From the NCBI GenBank assembly GCA_030746455.1, contig JASLMQ010000911.1, positions 1 through 8,625 of the forward strand: 8,625 bases of DNA. The letters are read 5' to 3'. The DNA comes from Candidatus Latescibacterota bacterium. GTDB lineage: Bacteria > Latescibacterota > UBA2968 > GCA-2709665. The notes beneath the pieces were generated by a model. It ran no database searches. It saw only the letters and a list, made by a program, of their open reading frames with translations, and was not told the DNA's origin. The translations under genes were made by a program, and so were the position numbers. Shown here one piece after another: positions 1 through 7,688 of this stretch. Each line of letters opens with the position of its first letter. The stretch's first letter is position 1.

Positions 1-129
1 GGCGGTGAACCGGGTCGCGAGAGCATCAGCCTGCTGTCATTCGTGGCCGAAGTAGGCCGTGGCCGCATGTGGGCCGCGTATGGATCCCCCTGCGAGCACG
101 AGTTCCTGCCCTATGAGCTCCCTGGCTAG
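1..129 (+). CDS. C-terminal end of an unrecognised protein (5' truncated by window)
   Basis: Frame 1 is open from the first base to a TAG at 127-129 and gives the last 42 residues of a protein whose start lies outside the window. The tail includes the segments SLLSFVAEVGRGRMWAAYG and CEHEFLPYELPG, and GC-rich third positions fit real coding sequence. I do not recognise the family. The stop is only 38 bp before the thiO start, with no hairpin or riboswitch-like sequence between them, so the gene may belong to the same transcript as the thiamin genes. No function is inferred. Confidence 0.55.
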   Translation, partial: GGEPGRESISLLSFVAEVGRGRMWAAYGSPCEHEFLPYELPG

Positions 130-167
130 ACCCCCAGCGAACAGAACGGACCTTTAGCGAGACGGAT

Positions 168-1301
168 ATGCCAGAGGACAAGGTAATCATCGTAGGCGGC
201 GGCATCATCGGACTCGGCATCGGCTGGCGCCTGTCCAAGGCCGGCAGGGAGACCGTGATCTACGACAGCGGCAAGGCAGGCAGGGCCGCGAGCTGGGCCT
301 CCGCGGGCATGCTGACCCCCCTGGCCGAGGTCCGGTTCGAGGAGGAAGACCTCCTCAAGCTGGGGCTCCAGGCCCTGGATCGGTTCGCCGACTTCGCCGC
401 GGAGCTCGAGTCCGACACCGGCCGCTCCGCCGGCTACCGCAAGGATGGCGTCCTACTGGTCGGCATCACGCGCGATGACGTGGAGCACCTTCGGTTTCGT
501 TATGACTATCAGGAAGACCTGGGACTGCCTGTTGAATGGCTCAGCGGCTCCGACGCCCGCCGGCGGGAGCCCATGCTGTCTGGACAGATCAGCGCCGCCG
601 TCTGGTGTCCCGGAGACCACCAGGTTGACAACCGCCTCCTGATCGACGTCCTCCTGGACGCCTATCGACAGGCTGGCGGCGTTCTTGTGGAGGACACACC
701 CGTTGACGCCATCGAGATCGAGTCCGATCGGGTCGTCGGCGTGAGGACGGGCGAAGAGATCCATCGTGCGGGGACCGTCGTCCTCTCCGCCGGCTGCTGG
801 TCGCGTCTGATCCCGGGCATCCCCGACAATCTGCGCCCGCCGGTCCGGCCCGTCCGCGGCCAGATCCTGCGCCTGCAGATGACAGAGGAGATTCGGCTCC
901 GCACCATCGTGTGGTATTCGCGCGTTGCATCGTCTGCCGTCTCCTACCTCGCACCCAAAGACGACGGAAGCCTCGTGCTGGGCGCCACGTCTGAGGACAT
1001 GGGCTACGATGACCGTCTCACGGCCGGCGGCATCTTCGAGCTTCTCCGGGCCGCCTGGGAGGCGTTCCCCGGGGTCTACGACCTGCCCATCGCCGAGACG
1101 ATGACAGGCCTCCGGCCCGGCAGCCGCGACGACGCCCCGATACTCGGAAACACCCCGGTCGACGGACTCATCATGGCCACGGGCCACTACCGGAAGGGCA
1201 TCCTTCTTGCGCCCATCACGGCAATCAGCATAGAGCAGCTCATCCTGACCGGCGAAACGCCCGAGGTCATCCGACCCTTCGGGATCGACCGTTTCCTCTA
1301 G
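168..1301 (+). CDS. thiO: Glycine oxidase ThiO (thiamin thiazole branch, FAD-dependent)
   Basis: ThiO is a soluble D-amino-acid-oxidase-family flavoenzyme. It oxidises glycine with O2 to the glycine imine that ThiG consumes for thiazole synthesis. The 377-residue length is usual for the family. An N-terminal dinucleotide-binding motif GGGIIG (residues 10-15) follows the first beta strand, with an acidic residue (D33) at the end of the second strand. ASWASAGML (41-49) is the FAD-contacting segment of DadA/ThiO proteins. Near the C-terminus, GLRPGSRDDAPILG (314-327) and GHYRKGILLAP (339-349) carry two arginines (R316, R342) at places matching the substrate-binding arginines of Bacillus ThiO. 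The ATG at 168 is chosen because the Rossmann strand begins five residues later; the ribosome site (around 159-166) is weak. thiS follows after 9 bp. Use of ThiO rather than ThiH implies oxygen-dependent synthesis. Confidence 0.93.
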   Translation: MPEDKVIIVGGGIIGLGIGWRLSKAGRETVIYDSGKAGRAASWASAGMLTPLAEVRFEEEDLLKLGLQALDRFADFAAELESDTGRSAGYRKDGVLLVGITRDDVEHLRFRYDYQEDLGLPVEWLSGSDARRREPMLSGQISAAVWCPGDHQVDNRLLIDVLLDAYRQAGGVLVEDTPVDAIEIESDRVVGVRTGEEIHRAGTVVLSAGCWSRLIPGIPDNLRPPVRPVRGQILRLQMTEEIRLRTIVWYSRVASSAVSYLAPKDDGSLVLGATSEDMGYDDRLTAGGIFELLRAAWEAFPGVYDLPIAETMTGLRPGSRDDAPILGNTPVDGLIMATGHYRKGILLAPITAISIEQLILTGETPEVIRPFGIDRFL

Positions 1302-1310
1302 CCTCCGACC

Positions 1311-1517
1311 ATGCGTATCGTGCTCAACGGTGAGGACCGGGACGCGAAAGACGGCCTAACGGTCCACGCGCTGCTCCTCGAAATCGGGATCGACCCGGCC
1401 CAAAAGGGCGTTGCCGTGGCCGTCAACGGAGAGATCGCCCTCAGGCAGGAATGGGCGACCTCGCCCCTCCAGCCCGATGACCGGGTGGACATCATTCGTG
1501 CGGTACAAGGTGGGTGA
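1311..1517 (+). CDS. thiS: Sulfur carrier protein ThiS
   Basis: This is a small ubiquitin-fold (beta-grasp) carrier of 68 residues. Its C-terminal glycine is adenylylated and converted to a thiocarboxylate, which donates sulfur to ThiG. The sequence starts MRIVLNGE, has the typical internal VAVAVNGEIALR strand-turn (about 34-45), and ends in the diagnostic DRVDIIRAVQGG with the essential terminal Gly-Gly. No Shine-Dalgarno sequence precedes the ATG. The start lies 9 bp after the thiO stop, so translation is probably coupled to thiO. The adenylyltransferase ThiF needed to activate ThiS is not encoded in the window, so it or a MoeB-like substitute must be elsewhere. Confidence 0.93.
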   Translation: MRIVLNGEDRDAKDGLTVHALLLEIGIDPAQKGVAVAVNGEIALRQEWATSPLQPDDRVDIIRAVQGG

Positions 1518-1552
1518 AAACACTACCCTCTGCATTCTGACGGAGTTCTCAT

Positions 1553-2335
1553 ATGCCTGATGCCTTCACAATTGCCGACCGAGAGTACCAATCCCGTCTC
1601 CTGATTGGATCCGCCCGCTATCCCAATATGCAGGTGATGCTCGAGGCCATCGACGCCAGCGGGGCCCAGATCGTCACAGTGGGCATCCGGCGCATCGACC
1701 TGAACGATCCCTCCGGGGAGAGCGTACTCGACCTCCTGGACCGTTCCCGATACACCATCCTGCCGAACACGGCCGGGTGTTTCACGGTCAAGGACGCCGT
1801 GCTCACCGCCCAGCTGTCACGCGAGGCCCTGGAGACCGACCTGATCAAACTCGAGGTCATCGGTGACGAGCGCACCCTGTTCCCCGATGTGCCCGCACTC
1901 CTGGAAGCGGCGGAGACCCTGGTGCAAGACGGGTTCACCGTCCTGCCGTACTGCAACGACGATCCCGTCACCTGCAAGCGGCTGGAAGACATGGGCTGCG
2001 CGGCCGTGATGCCCCTTGGCGCGCCCATTGGATCGGGCATGGGCATCCGCAACCCGTATAACATCCAGATCATCCTCGACACCGTTGACGTTCCCGTCGT
2101 CGTGGACGCCGGGGTCGGCACCGCGTCAGACGCCGCCGTCGCTCTGGAGATGGGCTGCGACGCCGTACTCCTCAACACGGCGGTCGCCGGCGCGCGGCAT
2201 CCGGTCAAGATGGCCGAGGCCATGCGTAGGGCCGTTGAGGCGGGCCGCCTGGCCTACGAGGCGGGGCGCATCCCCAGGAAGCTCTACGCCACGGCCTCCA
2301 CATCGATGGAAGGCGCGGTCCGCACGGACGCATGA
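1553..2335 (+). CDS. thiG: Thiazole synthase ThiG
   Basis: ThiG is a TIM-barrel enzyme that combines 1-deoxy-D-xylulose 5-phosphate, glycine imine and sulfur from ThiS-thiocarboxylate into thiazole phosphate carboxylate. The 260-residue product has the usual family length. [12 protein letters not shown] (14-25) is the opening strand. The lysine in [11 protein letters not shown] (K99) matches the Schiff-base lysine, and [18 protein letters not shown] (153-170) and [18 protein letters not shown] (182-199) are the conserved phosphate-binding loops. The C-terminus ([14 protein letters not shown]) is also family-typical. A Shine-Dalgarno CGGAG at 1541-1545 sits 7 nt before the ATG. The gene is 35 bp after thiS in the classic thiO-thiS-thiG order. 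A 150-bp gap follows. Confidence 0.95.
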   Translation: MPDAFTIADREYQSRLLIGSARYPNMQVMLEAIDASGAQIVTVGIRRIDLNDPSGESVLDLLDRSRYTILPNTAGCFTVKDAVLTAQLSREALETDLIKLEVIGDERTLFPDVPALLEAAETLVQDGFTVLPYCNDDPVTCKRLEDMGCAAVMPLGAPIGSGMGIRNPYNIQIILDTVDVPVVVDAGVGTASDAAVALEMGCDAVLLNTAVAGARHPVKMAEAMRRAVEAGRLAYEAGRIPRKLYATASTSMEGAVRTDA

Positions 2336-2400
2336 GGCAGTCGCGTCCGGTGGCCGTTCCTCGGCGATTGAGGCATTGATATCATACGTCAGGGCCGAAC

Positions 2401-2422
2401 GGGGCACGATGCCTCGTGCCCC
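2401..2422. repeat. Perfect 9-bp inverted repeat (hairpin) in the thiG-tenI gap
   Basis: GGGGCACGA (2401-2409) and TCGTGCCCC (2414-2422) are exact reverse complements around a 4-nt loop TGCC. No T-run follows, so it is not a typical intrinsic terminator. The form GGGGC...GCCCCTACG resembles short dispersed intergenic palindromes (REP-like) seen in many environmental bacterial genomes; that comparison is from memory and was not searched. It lies 32 bp before a heptamer repeat. Confidence 0.6.
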
Positions 2423-2453
2423 TACGAAGATCGCTGTTGCCTTTGGGTTTCCC

Positions 2454-2488
2454 TGAATCCTGGATCCTGTCTCCTGATTCCTGTCTTG
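2454..2488. repeat. Degenerate tandem heptanucleotide repeat TGNNTCC
   Basis: Consecutive 7-mers read TGAATCC, TGGATCC, TGTCTCC, TGATTCC and then the partial TGTCTTG. Four exact matches to TGNNTCC in a row are followed by a decayed fifth unit. The pattern continues as pyrimidine-rich CTTCTTC CTTCCCT into the next gene. The TTG at 2486 that appears to start the TenI-like gene is the last three bases of the fifth unit, so the repeat abuts or overlaps the coding start. Confidence 0.6.
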
Positions 2489-3124
2489 CTTCTTCCTTCC
2501 CTCTATCTCATCGCCGACCGCGAAACCTGTCGGCCACGATCCCTCGAGGATGTCCTACGCGAGGCCCTCGACGCAGGGATTCGGCTCGTGCAGCTGCGAG
2601 AGAAAGACATAGCAGACGATGCGCTCCGTCGGCTGGCCGCAGACGTACTCGATGTTGCTTCTCCATACGGCGCACGCCTGCTGATCAACTCTCGGCCCGA
2701 CATCGTGATGGAAATGGGCTCGGCCGGCGTTCACCTCCCCGTGCGGGGCCCGTCCCCCGCTGCCGTTCGGGAGCAGGCGGGGCCGGAGTTCCTCATCGGC
2801 TGCTCCACGCACTCGCTCGACGAGTTGAGGGACGCCGTCGAAGGGGGGGCGGACCTCGTGACCTACAGCCCGGTGTACGAGCCGACGTCCAAGCCCGGAT
2901 ACGGCCCCCCCTTGGGCCTCGATGGGCTGCGGCAGGCCGCCCGGTCCACCGAGATCCCGGTCTACGCCCTCGGCGGCATCACACCCGAGCGCGTCCAGTC
3001 CTGCCGGGCCTCCGGCGCCTCCGGCGTTGCCGTCATGTCGGGCATTCTCGCAGCGGACGATGTCGGCGAAGCCGTCCGCGCCTACCTCCGCGCGTGGCAG
3101 GATGCGCTTCCCGAAGCCGATTGA
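2486..3124 (+). CDS. tenI: TenI-like thiamine phosphate synthase paralog (probable thiazole tautomerase)
   Basis: This is a TIM-barrel protein of the ThiE/TenI family, 212 residues, near the usual family length. LYLIADRE (7-14), VQLREKD (35-41), GCSTHSLDE (105-113), [10 protein letters not shown] (127-136) and [10 protein letters not shown] (161-170) are shared family blocks. ThiE enzymes carry N-D-R and H-L-G-Q-x-D, whose two aspartates bind the Mg-diphosphate. Here the same places read NSR (68-70) and HLPVRG (83-88), so both acidic ligands are missing. Bacillus TenI, which aromatises the ThiG product, likewise has NGR and QLPS and ends its barrel with GIAVMSGI, as here (GVAVMSGI). I therefore favour TenI over ThiE; an automatic annotation would probably say thiE. 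Only a TTG start (2486) is available in frame, without a clear ribosome site, just after the heptamer repeat. thiD follows after 27 bp. Confidence 0.72.
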   Translation: MLLPSLYLIADRETCRPRSLEDVLREALDAGIRLVQLREKDIADDALRRLAADVLDVASPYGARLLINSRPDIVMEMGSAGVHLPVRGPSPAAVREQAGPEFLIGCSTHSLDELRDAVEGGADLVTYSPVYEPTSKPGYGPPLGLDGLRQAARSTEIPVYALGGITPERVQSCRASGASGVAVMSGILAADDVGEAVRAYLRAWQDALPEAD

Positions 3125-3151
3125 AACACTTCCACGAGGCCATACTTACGC

Positions 3152-3945
<794 letters not shown>

Positions 3946-3949
<4 letters not shown>

Positions 3950-4599
3950 AAACGATCGGCACGCTCCACGTGCTGACGGACACGGTCCTTCAGAGCCGCT
4001 ACTCACACCTCGAGCTGGCACGCCTCGCCGTCGCAGGGGGCGCCGACACGATCCAGTACCGCCAGAAGGCGGGCTCCACGCGCAAGATGATCGAAACCGC
4101 ATCGGCCCTGCAGCGCCTGTGCGCCGACGCGGGCGCAACGCTGATTGTCAACGACCGCGTGGACGTCGCCATCGCCTCCGGCGCCGATGGCGTCCACCTG
4201 GGACAGGACGACTTCCCGCTCGGCCGCGCCAGAGATCTCTTGGGTCCCGAAGTAGTCATCGGGGGCACGGCGAAGACCCTCGATCAGGTACAGGTGGCCG
4301 CATCGGAGGGCGCAGACTACGTGGGATTCGGGCCCATCTACCCGACAGGATCGAAAGCCGATGCCGGCGAGGTGAAGGGCCTCGAGGGCCTGGCTCGGAT
4401 CTCTCGATCCTCACCAATCCCCGTCGTCGCCATCGGCGGCATCGGCATCGCGACTGCGGCCGGTGTCATCTCTGCCGGTGCGCGCGGGATCGCCGTCATT
4501 TCTGCCGTCTGCTGCCAGGACGACCCGCAAGCTGCGGCGGCGCGCCTCATCGCCGAGATCGCCGCCGGACGCACTCGGAAAGAAACAGACCTTCCTTAG
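3946..4599 (+). CDS. thiE: Thiamine phosphate synthase ThiE
   Basis: ThiE couples HMP-diphosphate and thiazole phosphate to thiamin phosphate. The ATG at 3946 is chosen over longer upstream in-frame starts because it forms an ATGA overlap with the thiD stop and gives a 217-residue protein beginning just before the first barrel strand (TLHVLTD). Unlike the TenI-like paralog upstream, the metal and diphosphate residues are intact: QYRQK (37-41), NDR (69-71) and HLGQDD (84-89). GPIYPTGSK (129-137) is the phosphate and thiazole loop and AIGGIG (162-167) the C-terminal phosphate site. One variation is GGTAKT (106-111), where many ThiE proteins have a GxSxHT form. This is most likely the enzyme that performs the condensation. 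It ends with TAG; the next start codon is 15 bp on. Confidence 0.92.
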
Positions 4600-4614
4600 C
4601 GAGAAGGAATCCAG

Positions 4615-4743
4615 ATGGTCGATGTACACATAGACAAGATCTCGAAGGAGCTCTCTTCCGATGCCGGTGGCGTCCGGGCCGTCGCTTCCCTGCTCGAGAA
4701 AGGCGCGACCGTGCCCTTCATCGCCCGCTACAGGAAGGAGCTG
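4615..4743 (+). pseudogene. tex: 5' remnant of tex (transcription accessory / RNA-binding protein)
   Basis: The first 43 codons, MVDVHIDKISKEL through TVPFIARYRKEL, match the conserved Tex start, which in intact proteins continues with a T/I-G-G/S-L-D-E segment and about 700 more residues (HTH, YqgF-like, HhH and S1 domains). None of the rest is present. The Shine-Dalgarno sequence and start are intact, so translation would begin normally. The change of identity occurs between codons 43 and 48, where the DNA reads CTGATCAGCGGTTTC; the exact junction cannot be fixed because both parents could supply part of this. Confidence 0.72.
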
Positions 4744-7242
4744 ATCAGCGGTTTCACCATCACGAACAGCGATCGCGCCATCTTTGCATGGACCAGCTCG
4801 CCCACCGTAACAAACTGCGTACTCACAGGCAATGAGTCCGGCGTGTCAACGGCAGCCGGCGCTGTCATCACGGGGAACCTCATCACGGGAAATACGGACT
4901 ACGGCATCTTCGCCTCTTACTCCTCCTCTTCAGGCCTGGATCCGAGCCCGACCATCACCAACAACCTGATTGTAGGAAACCTCCAAAATGGCCTGACTCT
5001 CTGGCATACAGGCGGAAGGGCGGTCAACAACACCATCGATGCCAACGTTTCGAGCGGCCTCGGCGGTTCGCTACCCGATTCGGTGCTGGGCATCGATCTA
5101 CGCAACAACATCGTGACGAACAATGGCATCTACGGACTCGACAACCACGGCGGTGCCATGGGCTTTGGTGAGGGTCAGACGATCGGCTACAACAACGTGT
5201 GGGGGAGCACAGCGCAGGACTACTTCCGGGTCGAGCCCGGACTAGGGTCGATCTCCGCGGATCCCAGGTTCGTCCAGGCGATGCCCGTGCCCTCGGCGAA
5301 GCCCGCCGAGCCGACGCCATTGGAGGATGCGGCGGAGGCCTACTGGCTGGCCTGTGACCAGCTCTCTCATTCGGGTTCGTCAGAGCCAACGGCCGGTGGA
5401 ATGCCTTCATCCAAGGTGGCCCTGGAAGATATCCCTGAATTCGACTACAGCCTGAAACCCGGATCACCGTGCATCGATGCTGGAGACCCGGAGGCCAAGT
5501 ACCTGGATGTCAACGGAACGAGAAATGACATGGGCGCCCTGGGTGGACCCACCCCCATCGGCTCCGAGCCCGGCCCGGGCCCCCAGCCCCCCACGGGCCA
5601 AACCATCTCCGGGCAGGTGACCGAGGCGGACGCCGGCCTCGAGGACGTGACCGTCGCGCTGTCCGGTGCAAAGGACGCGACAGCCACCACCGACGCCGAC
5701 GGCAAGTACAGCTTCGCCGATCTGGCCGACGGTTCCTACACGGTGACACCGACCGGGGAGGGCTACACCTTCACGCCCGAAAGCGTCGATGTGACTGTGT
5801 CGGGTGCTGATGTGACCGACCAAGACTTCGTCGGGACGGCCGAAGCGCCCGAGCCGGGCGTGGGTGAAGTCGGCCCGCTGGCCCTGGAGCTCGATCTGAC
5901 TGTTGGGCACCAGGCTGTGTATCAGACCACCACGGCGATCAAGGCCAACGACCCGGTGGTGTTCGAAATCGTGGCCACGGACGGTGCCTCAGGAGCGGTT
6001 GGTGTCGAGGCCATCCTGAAGTACGACAAGACCAAACTCCAGTACACGGGGGCCGCACCCTCGCCCGACATGTTCCCGGACGCGCTGGCGCTACCGATGC
6101 CTGCCGAAGAAGGGACGGGCGTGAATGTCGCATCTACGGGAAACGGGGCGCCGAAGAACGCCGGGAGCATCGCCCAGGTCACCTTCACCGCCCTCGTAGA
6201 CCTGGGCGACGCAACGACCATTGTTCTGACCGCCGGGAAGTACTCCACTGGCGGAGCCACACAGTCCCTGGAGATCGGGTCCGGTGGCGCGACCCTGGTG
6301 GTGGGTGGAACCCCGGTGCAGGCGGAGAAGACCCCCGACTTTACCGGGGACGGGAAGGTGGATTTCAGTGACTTCGTGCAGTTCGCGCAGAACTTCGGCA
6401 AGTCCCAGGGGGATCCGGGCTACGATGCCCGGTTCGACCTGAACGACGACAACAAGGTGGACTTCGGTGACTTCGTGACCTTTGCGCAGAGCTTCGGCAG
6501 GCCGGTGACCAAACCCGTCGGCCAAGCAGAGCCCGTGGGATCCTCGCCCGGGCTGAATGCCGATGCAGACCTTTCCCTGGTTTCCGAACCGGGCGAGGTC
6601 TGTGACGAGGTGACCGTGCTCGTCCGCCTGAGCAACGCGACGCAGGTATCGGGCTATAGTCTGAAGCTCGTTTACGACCCATCCAGCCTGGAGTGGCTCG
6701 GCAGCGAGGGTGCCGTGGCCTCCCTTTTCACCGATGACGGTGGGGTGGCCCTCGACCACAGGCCGCAGCCCGGCAATGCGACACTTGCGGACATGCTGGA
6801 TGCCGCCCTCTCAAACGACGACGCAGAGCTCGTCCGGATCCGTTTCCGCGTGATCGGGACAACGCCGGGATCTGTGGTGATCCAGGAGGCACTCGTCTCC
6901 GATATCAGCGGACGCATCGACCGGCTCACAGGGGCACGTCTGGATGGGATCAGGGCGCTGCCTTCGCGGTATGCCGTCTTACAGAATGCCCCCAACCCCT
7001 TCAACCCGTCAACGGAAATCGCCTTCCAGCTGCCCGAGGCCGGGGAGGTCTCGCTGGCCGTATACAACCTGCTGGGGCAGCAGGTCCGCACCCTGGCAGC
7101 AGGCCGTCATCACGCGGGCTACCACCGGGTCGTCTGGGATGGGAGAGACGCCGCCGGCCGATCGGTGTCCAGCGGCGTGTATCTGTATCGCTTCGTCAGC
7201 GAAGGCCTGACGGAGACGCGGCAGATGTTGCTGCTGAAATAG
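4615..7242 (+). CDS. Chimeric ORF: Tex N-terminus fused to beta-helix / cohesin / dockerin / sorting-domain surface protein
   Basis: An uninterrupted 875-codon frame with a good ribosome site (GAGAAGGAA, 4601-4609). Residues 1-43 match the start of Tex, ending in GATVPFIARYRKEL (30-43). From about 44 the sequence is a right-handed parallel beta-helix with repeated T-I-T-N/N-N-I-V units up to about 220 (ADPRFVQ), closed by SPCIDAGDPEAKYLDVNGTR (284-303). A carboxypeptidase-regulatory-like beta sandwich follows (328-407, with DADGKYSFADLADGSYTVTP). Next come a cohesin-like module (about 420-566), a type I dockerin with two calcium loops (D575-x-T-x-D-x-K; D608-x-N-x-D-x-K), a second cohesin-like module (about 648-765), and a FlgD/T9SS-like C-terminal module (784-875, NAPNPFNPSTEI to SGVYLYRF). 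The secreted part would act at the cell surface or outside, but the fusion lacks any signal peptide. It is 15 bp after thiE, where an intact tex would be expected. The mature product, if made, is probably nonfunctional in export. Confidence 0.85.
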   Translation: MVDVHIDKISKELSSDAGGVRAVASLLEKGATVPFIARYRKELISGFTITNSDRAIFAWTSSPTVTNCVLTGNESGVSTAAGAVITGNLITGNTDYGIFASYSSSSGLDPSPTITNNLIVGNLQNGLTLWHTGGRAVNNTIDANVSSGLGGSLPDSVLGIDLRNNIVTNNGIYGLDNHGGAMGFGEGQTIGYNNVWGSTAQDYFRVEPGLGSISADPRFVQAMPVPSAKPAEPTPLEDAAEAYWLACDQLSHSGSSEPTAGGMPSSKVALEDIPEFDYSLKPGSPCIDAGDPEAKYLDVNGTRNDMGALGGPTPIGSEPGPGPQPPTGQTISGQVTEADAGLEDVTVALSGAKDATATTDADGKYSFADLADGSYTVTPTGEGYTFTPESVDVTVSGADVTDQDFVGTAEAPEPGVGEVGPLALELDLTVGHQAVYQTTTAIKANDPVVFEIVATDGASGAVGVEAILKYDKTKLQYTGAAPSPDMFPDALALPMPAEEGTGVNVASTGNGAPKNAGSIAQVTFTALVDLGDATTIVLTAGKYSTGGATQSLEIGSGGATLVVGGTPVQAEKTPDFTGDGKVDFSDFVQFAQNFGKSQGDPGYDARFDLNDDNKVDFGDFVTFAQSFGRPVTKPVGQAEPVGSSPGLNADADLSLVSEPGEVCDEVTVLVRLSNATQVSGYSLKLVYDPSSLEWLGSEGAVASLFTDDGGVALDHRPQPGNATLADMLDAALSNDDAELVRIRFRVIGTTPGSVVIQEALVSDISGRIDRLTGARLDGIRALPSRYAVLQNAPNPFNPSTEIAFQLPEAGEVSLAVYNLLGQQVRTLAAGRHHAGYHRVVWDGRDAAGRSVSSGVYLYRFVSEGLTETRQMLLLK
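6355..6501 (+). repeat. Internal direct repeat encoding the two dockerin calcium-binding segments
   Basis: The 48-nt units at 6355-6402 and 6454-6501 differ at about eight positions by eye and are offset by 99 nt. They encode KVDFSDFVQFAQNFGK and KVDFGDFVTFAQSFGR. This is the expected duplicated half-site of a type I dockerin, in which each half contributes one EF-hand-like loop and a helix. The DNA-level similarity is higher than the protein fold requires, which suggests a fairly recent duplication or gene conversion. Confidence 0.75.
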
Positions 7243-7291
7243 TGGCAGCTCCAGGGCCACGACACCGGGGCATCCCATCTGGGAATCTGCA

Positions 7292-7320
7292 TTGACAACG
7301 CACAAGAGATCGGCCATATT
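7292..7320 (+). promoter_or_regulatory. Candidate sigma70-type promoter for the GYD gene
   Basis: A perfect -35 hexamer TTGACA (7292-7297) is followed, at the ideal spacing of 17 nt, by CATATT (7315-7320), a 4-of-6 match to TATAAT. Transcription would start near 7327, about 45 nt before the GYD start. It lies in the 129-bp gap after the fusion ORF, so the GYD gene is probably transcribed separately. Promoter preferences of the host are unknown. Confidence 0.5.
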
Positions 7321-7353
7321 GAGCCCGGCAGAAGCTCATCACCAGCTGGGCTC
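7321..7353 (+). other. Potential 5'-leader hairpin upstream of the GYD gene
   Basis: GAGCCCGGC (7321-7329) can pair with GCTGGGCTC (7345-7353) to form a 9-bp stem with one G-T wobble around a 15-nt loop. It lies between the candidate -10 and the ribosome site AAGGTGG (7361-7367). It could be a leader structure or a weak terminator of the upstream gene; no T-run follows it. Confidence 0.35.
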
Positions 7354-7371
7354 ACAAAAGAAGGTGGCACC

Positions 7372-7662
7372 ATGGCACTCTACGCGATGCTGAGCGCTTT
7401 AACCGACGAGGGGCGGAAGACGATCAAGAACAATCCCGGACGGATCCTCGAGGTGAACAAGGAGCTCGAGAGCATGGGGGCGAAGGTGGTCAGCCAGTAT
7501 GCCACCATCGGGTCGTCCGATTTTCTCACCATCGTGGACGCGCCCGACAACCTGACCGTCGCCAACATCTCGGTCCAGCTCGGATCGCGAGGCACGGTTC
7601 AGATCCAGACGGTTCCTCTCATCGAAGTGGAGGAGTTCATCGGCAAGCTGCAGTCGAGTTGA
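7372..7662 (+). CDS. GYD-domain protein (ferredoxin-like small protein, function unknown)
   Basis: A 96-residue soluble protein of the GYD family (alpha/beta dimeric-barrel type). Recognisable blocks are MLSALTDEGRKTIKNNPGRI (5-24), the central strand GAKVVSQYATIGSSDFLTI (36-54), and SVQLGSRGTVQIQTVPLI (67-84). These correspond to the usual order of helix, strand, GYD-type motif and strand. The eponymous motif is degenerate here, reading G-S-S-D (47-50). The biochemical role of the family is not established. The ATG at 7372 follows a close match to the Shine-Dalgarno consensus (AAGGTGG, 4-nt spacing). A strong hairpin begins 26 bp after the stop, so this is probably a single-gene transcript. 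Confidence 0.88.
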   Translation: MALYAMLSALTDEGRKTIKNNPGRILEVNKELESMGAKVVSQYATIGSSDFLTIVDAPDNLTVANISVQLGSRGTVQIQTVPLIEVEEFIGKLQSS

Positions 7663-7688
7663 GGTCCTTCGTTCGAGGTCGTTAAATA

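Noticed and set aside
453..1187. Long minus-strand open frame of 244 codons inside thiO.
   Set aside because: It is antisense to a clear ThiO with conserved motifs; GC-rich codon bias creates open antisense frames. It has no family resemblance.
2371..2392. TTGATATCATACG in the thiG-tenI gap as a promoter.
   Set aside because: No convincing -35 and -10 pair at proper spacing could be assigned.
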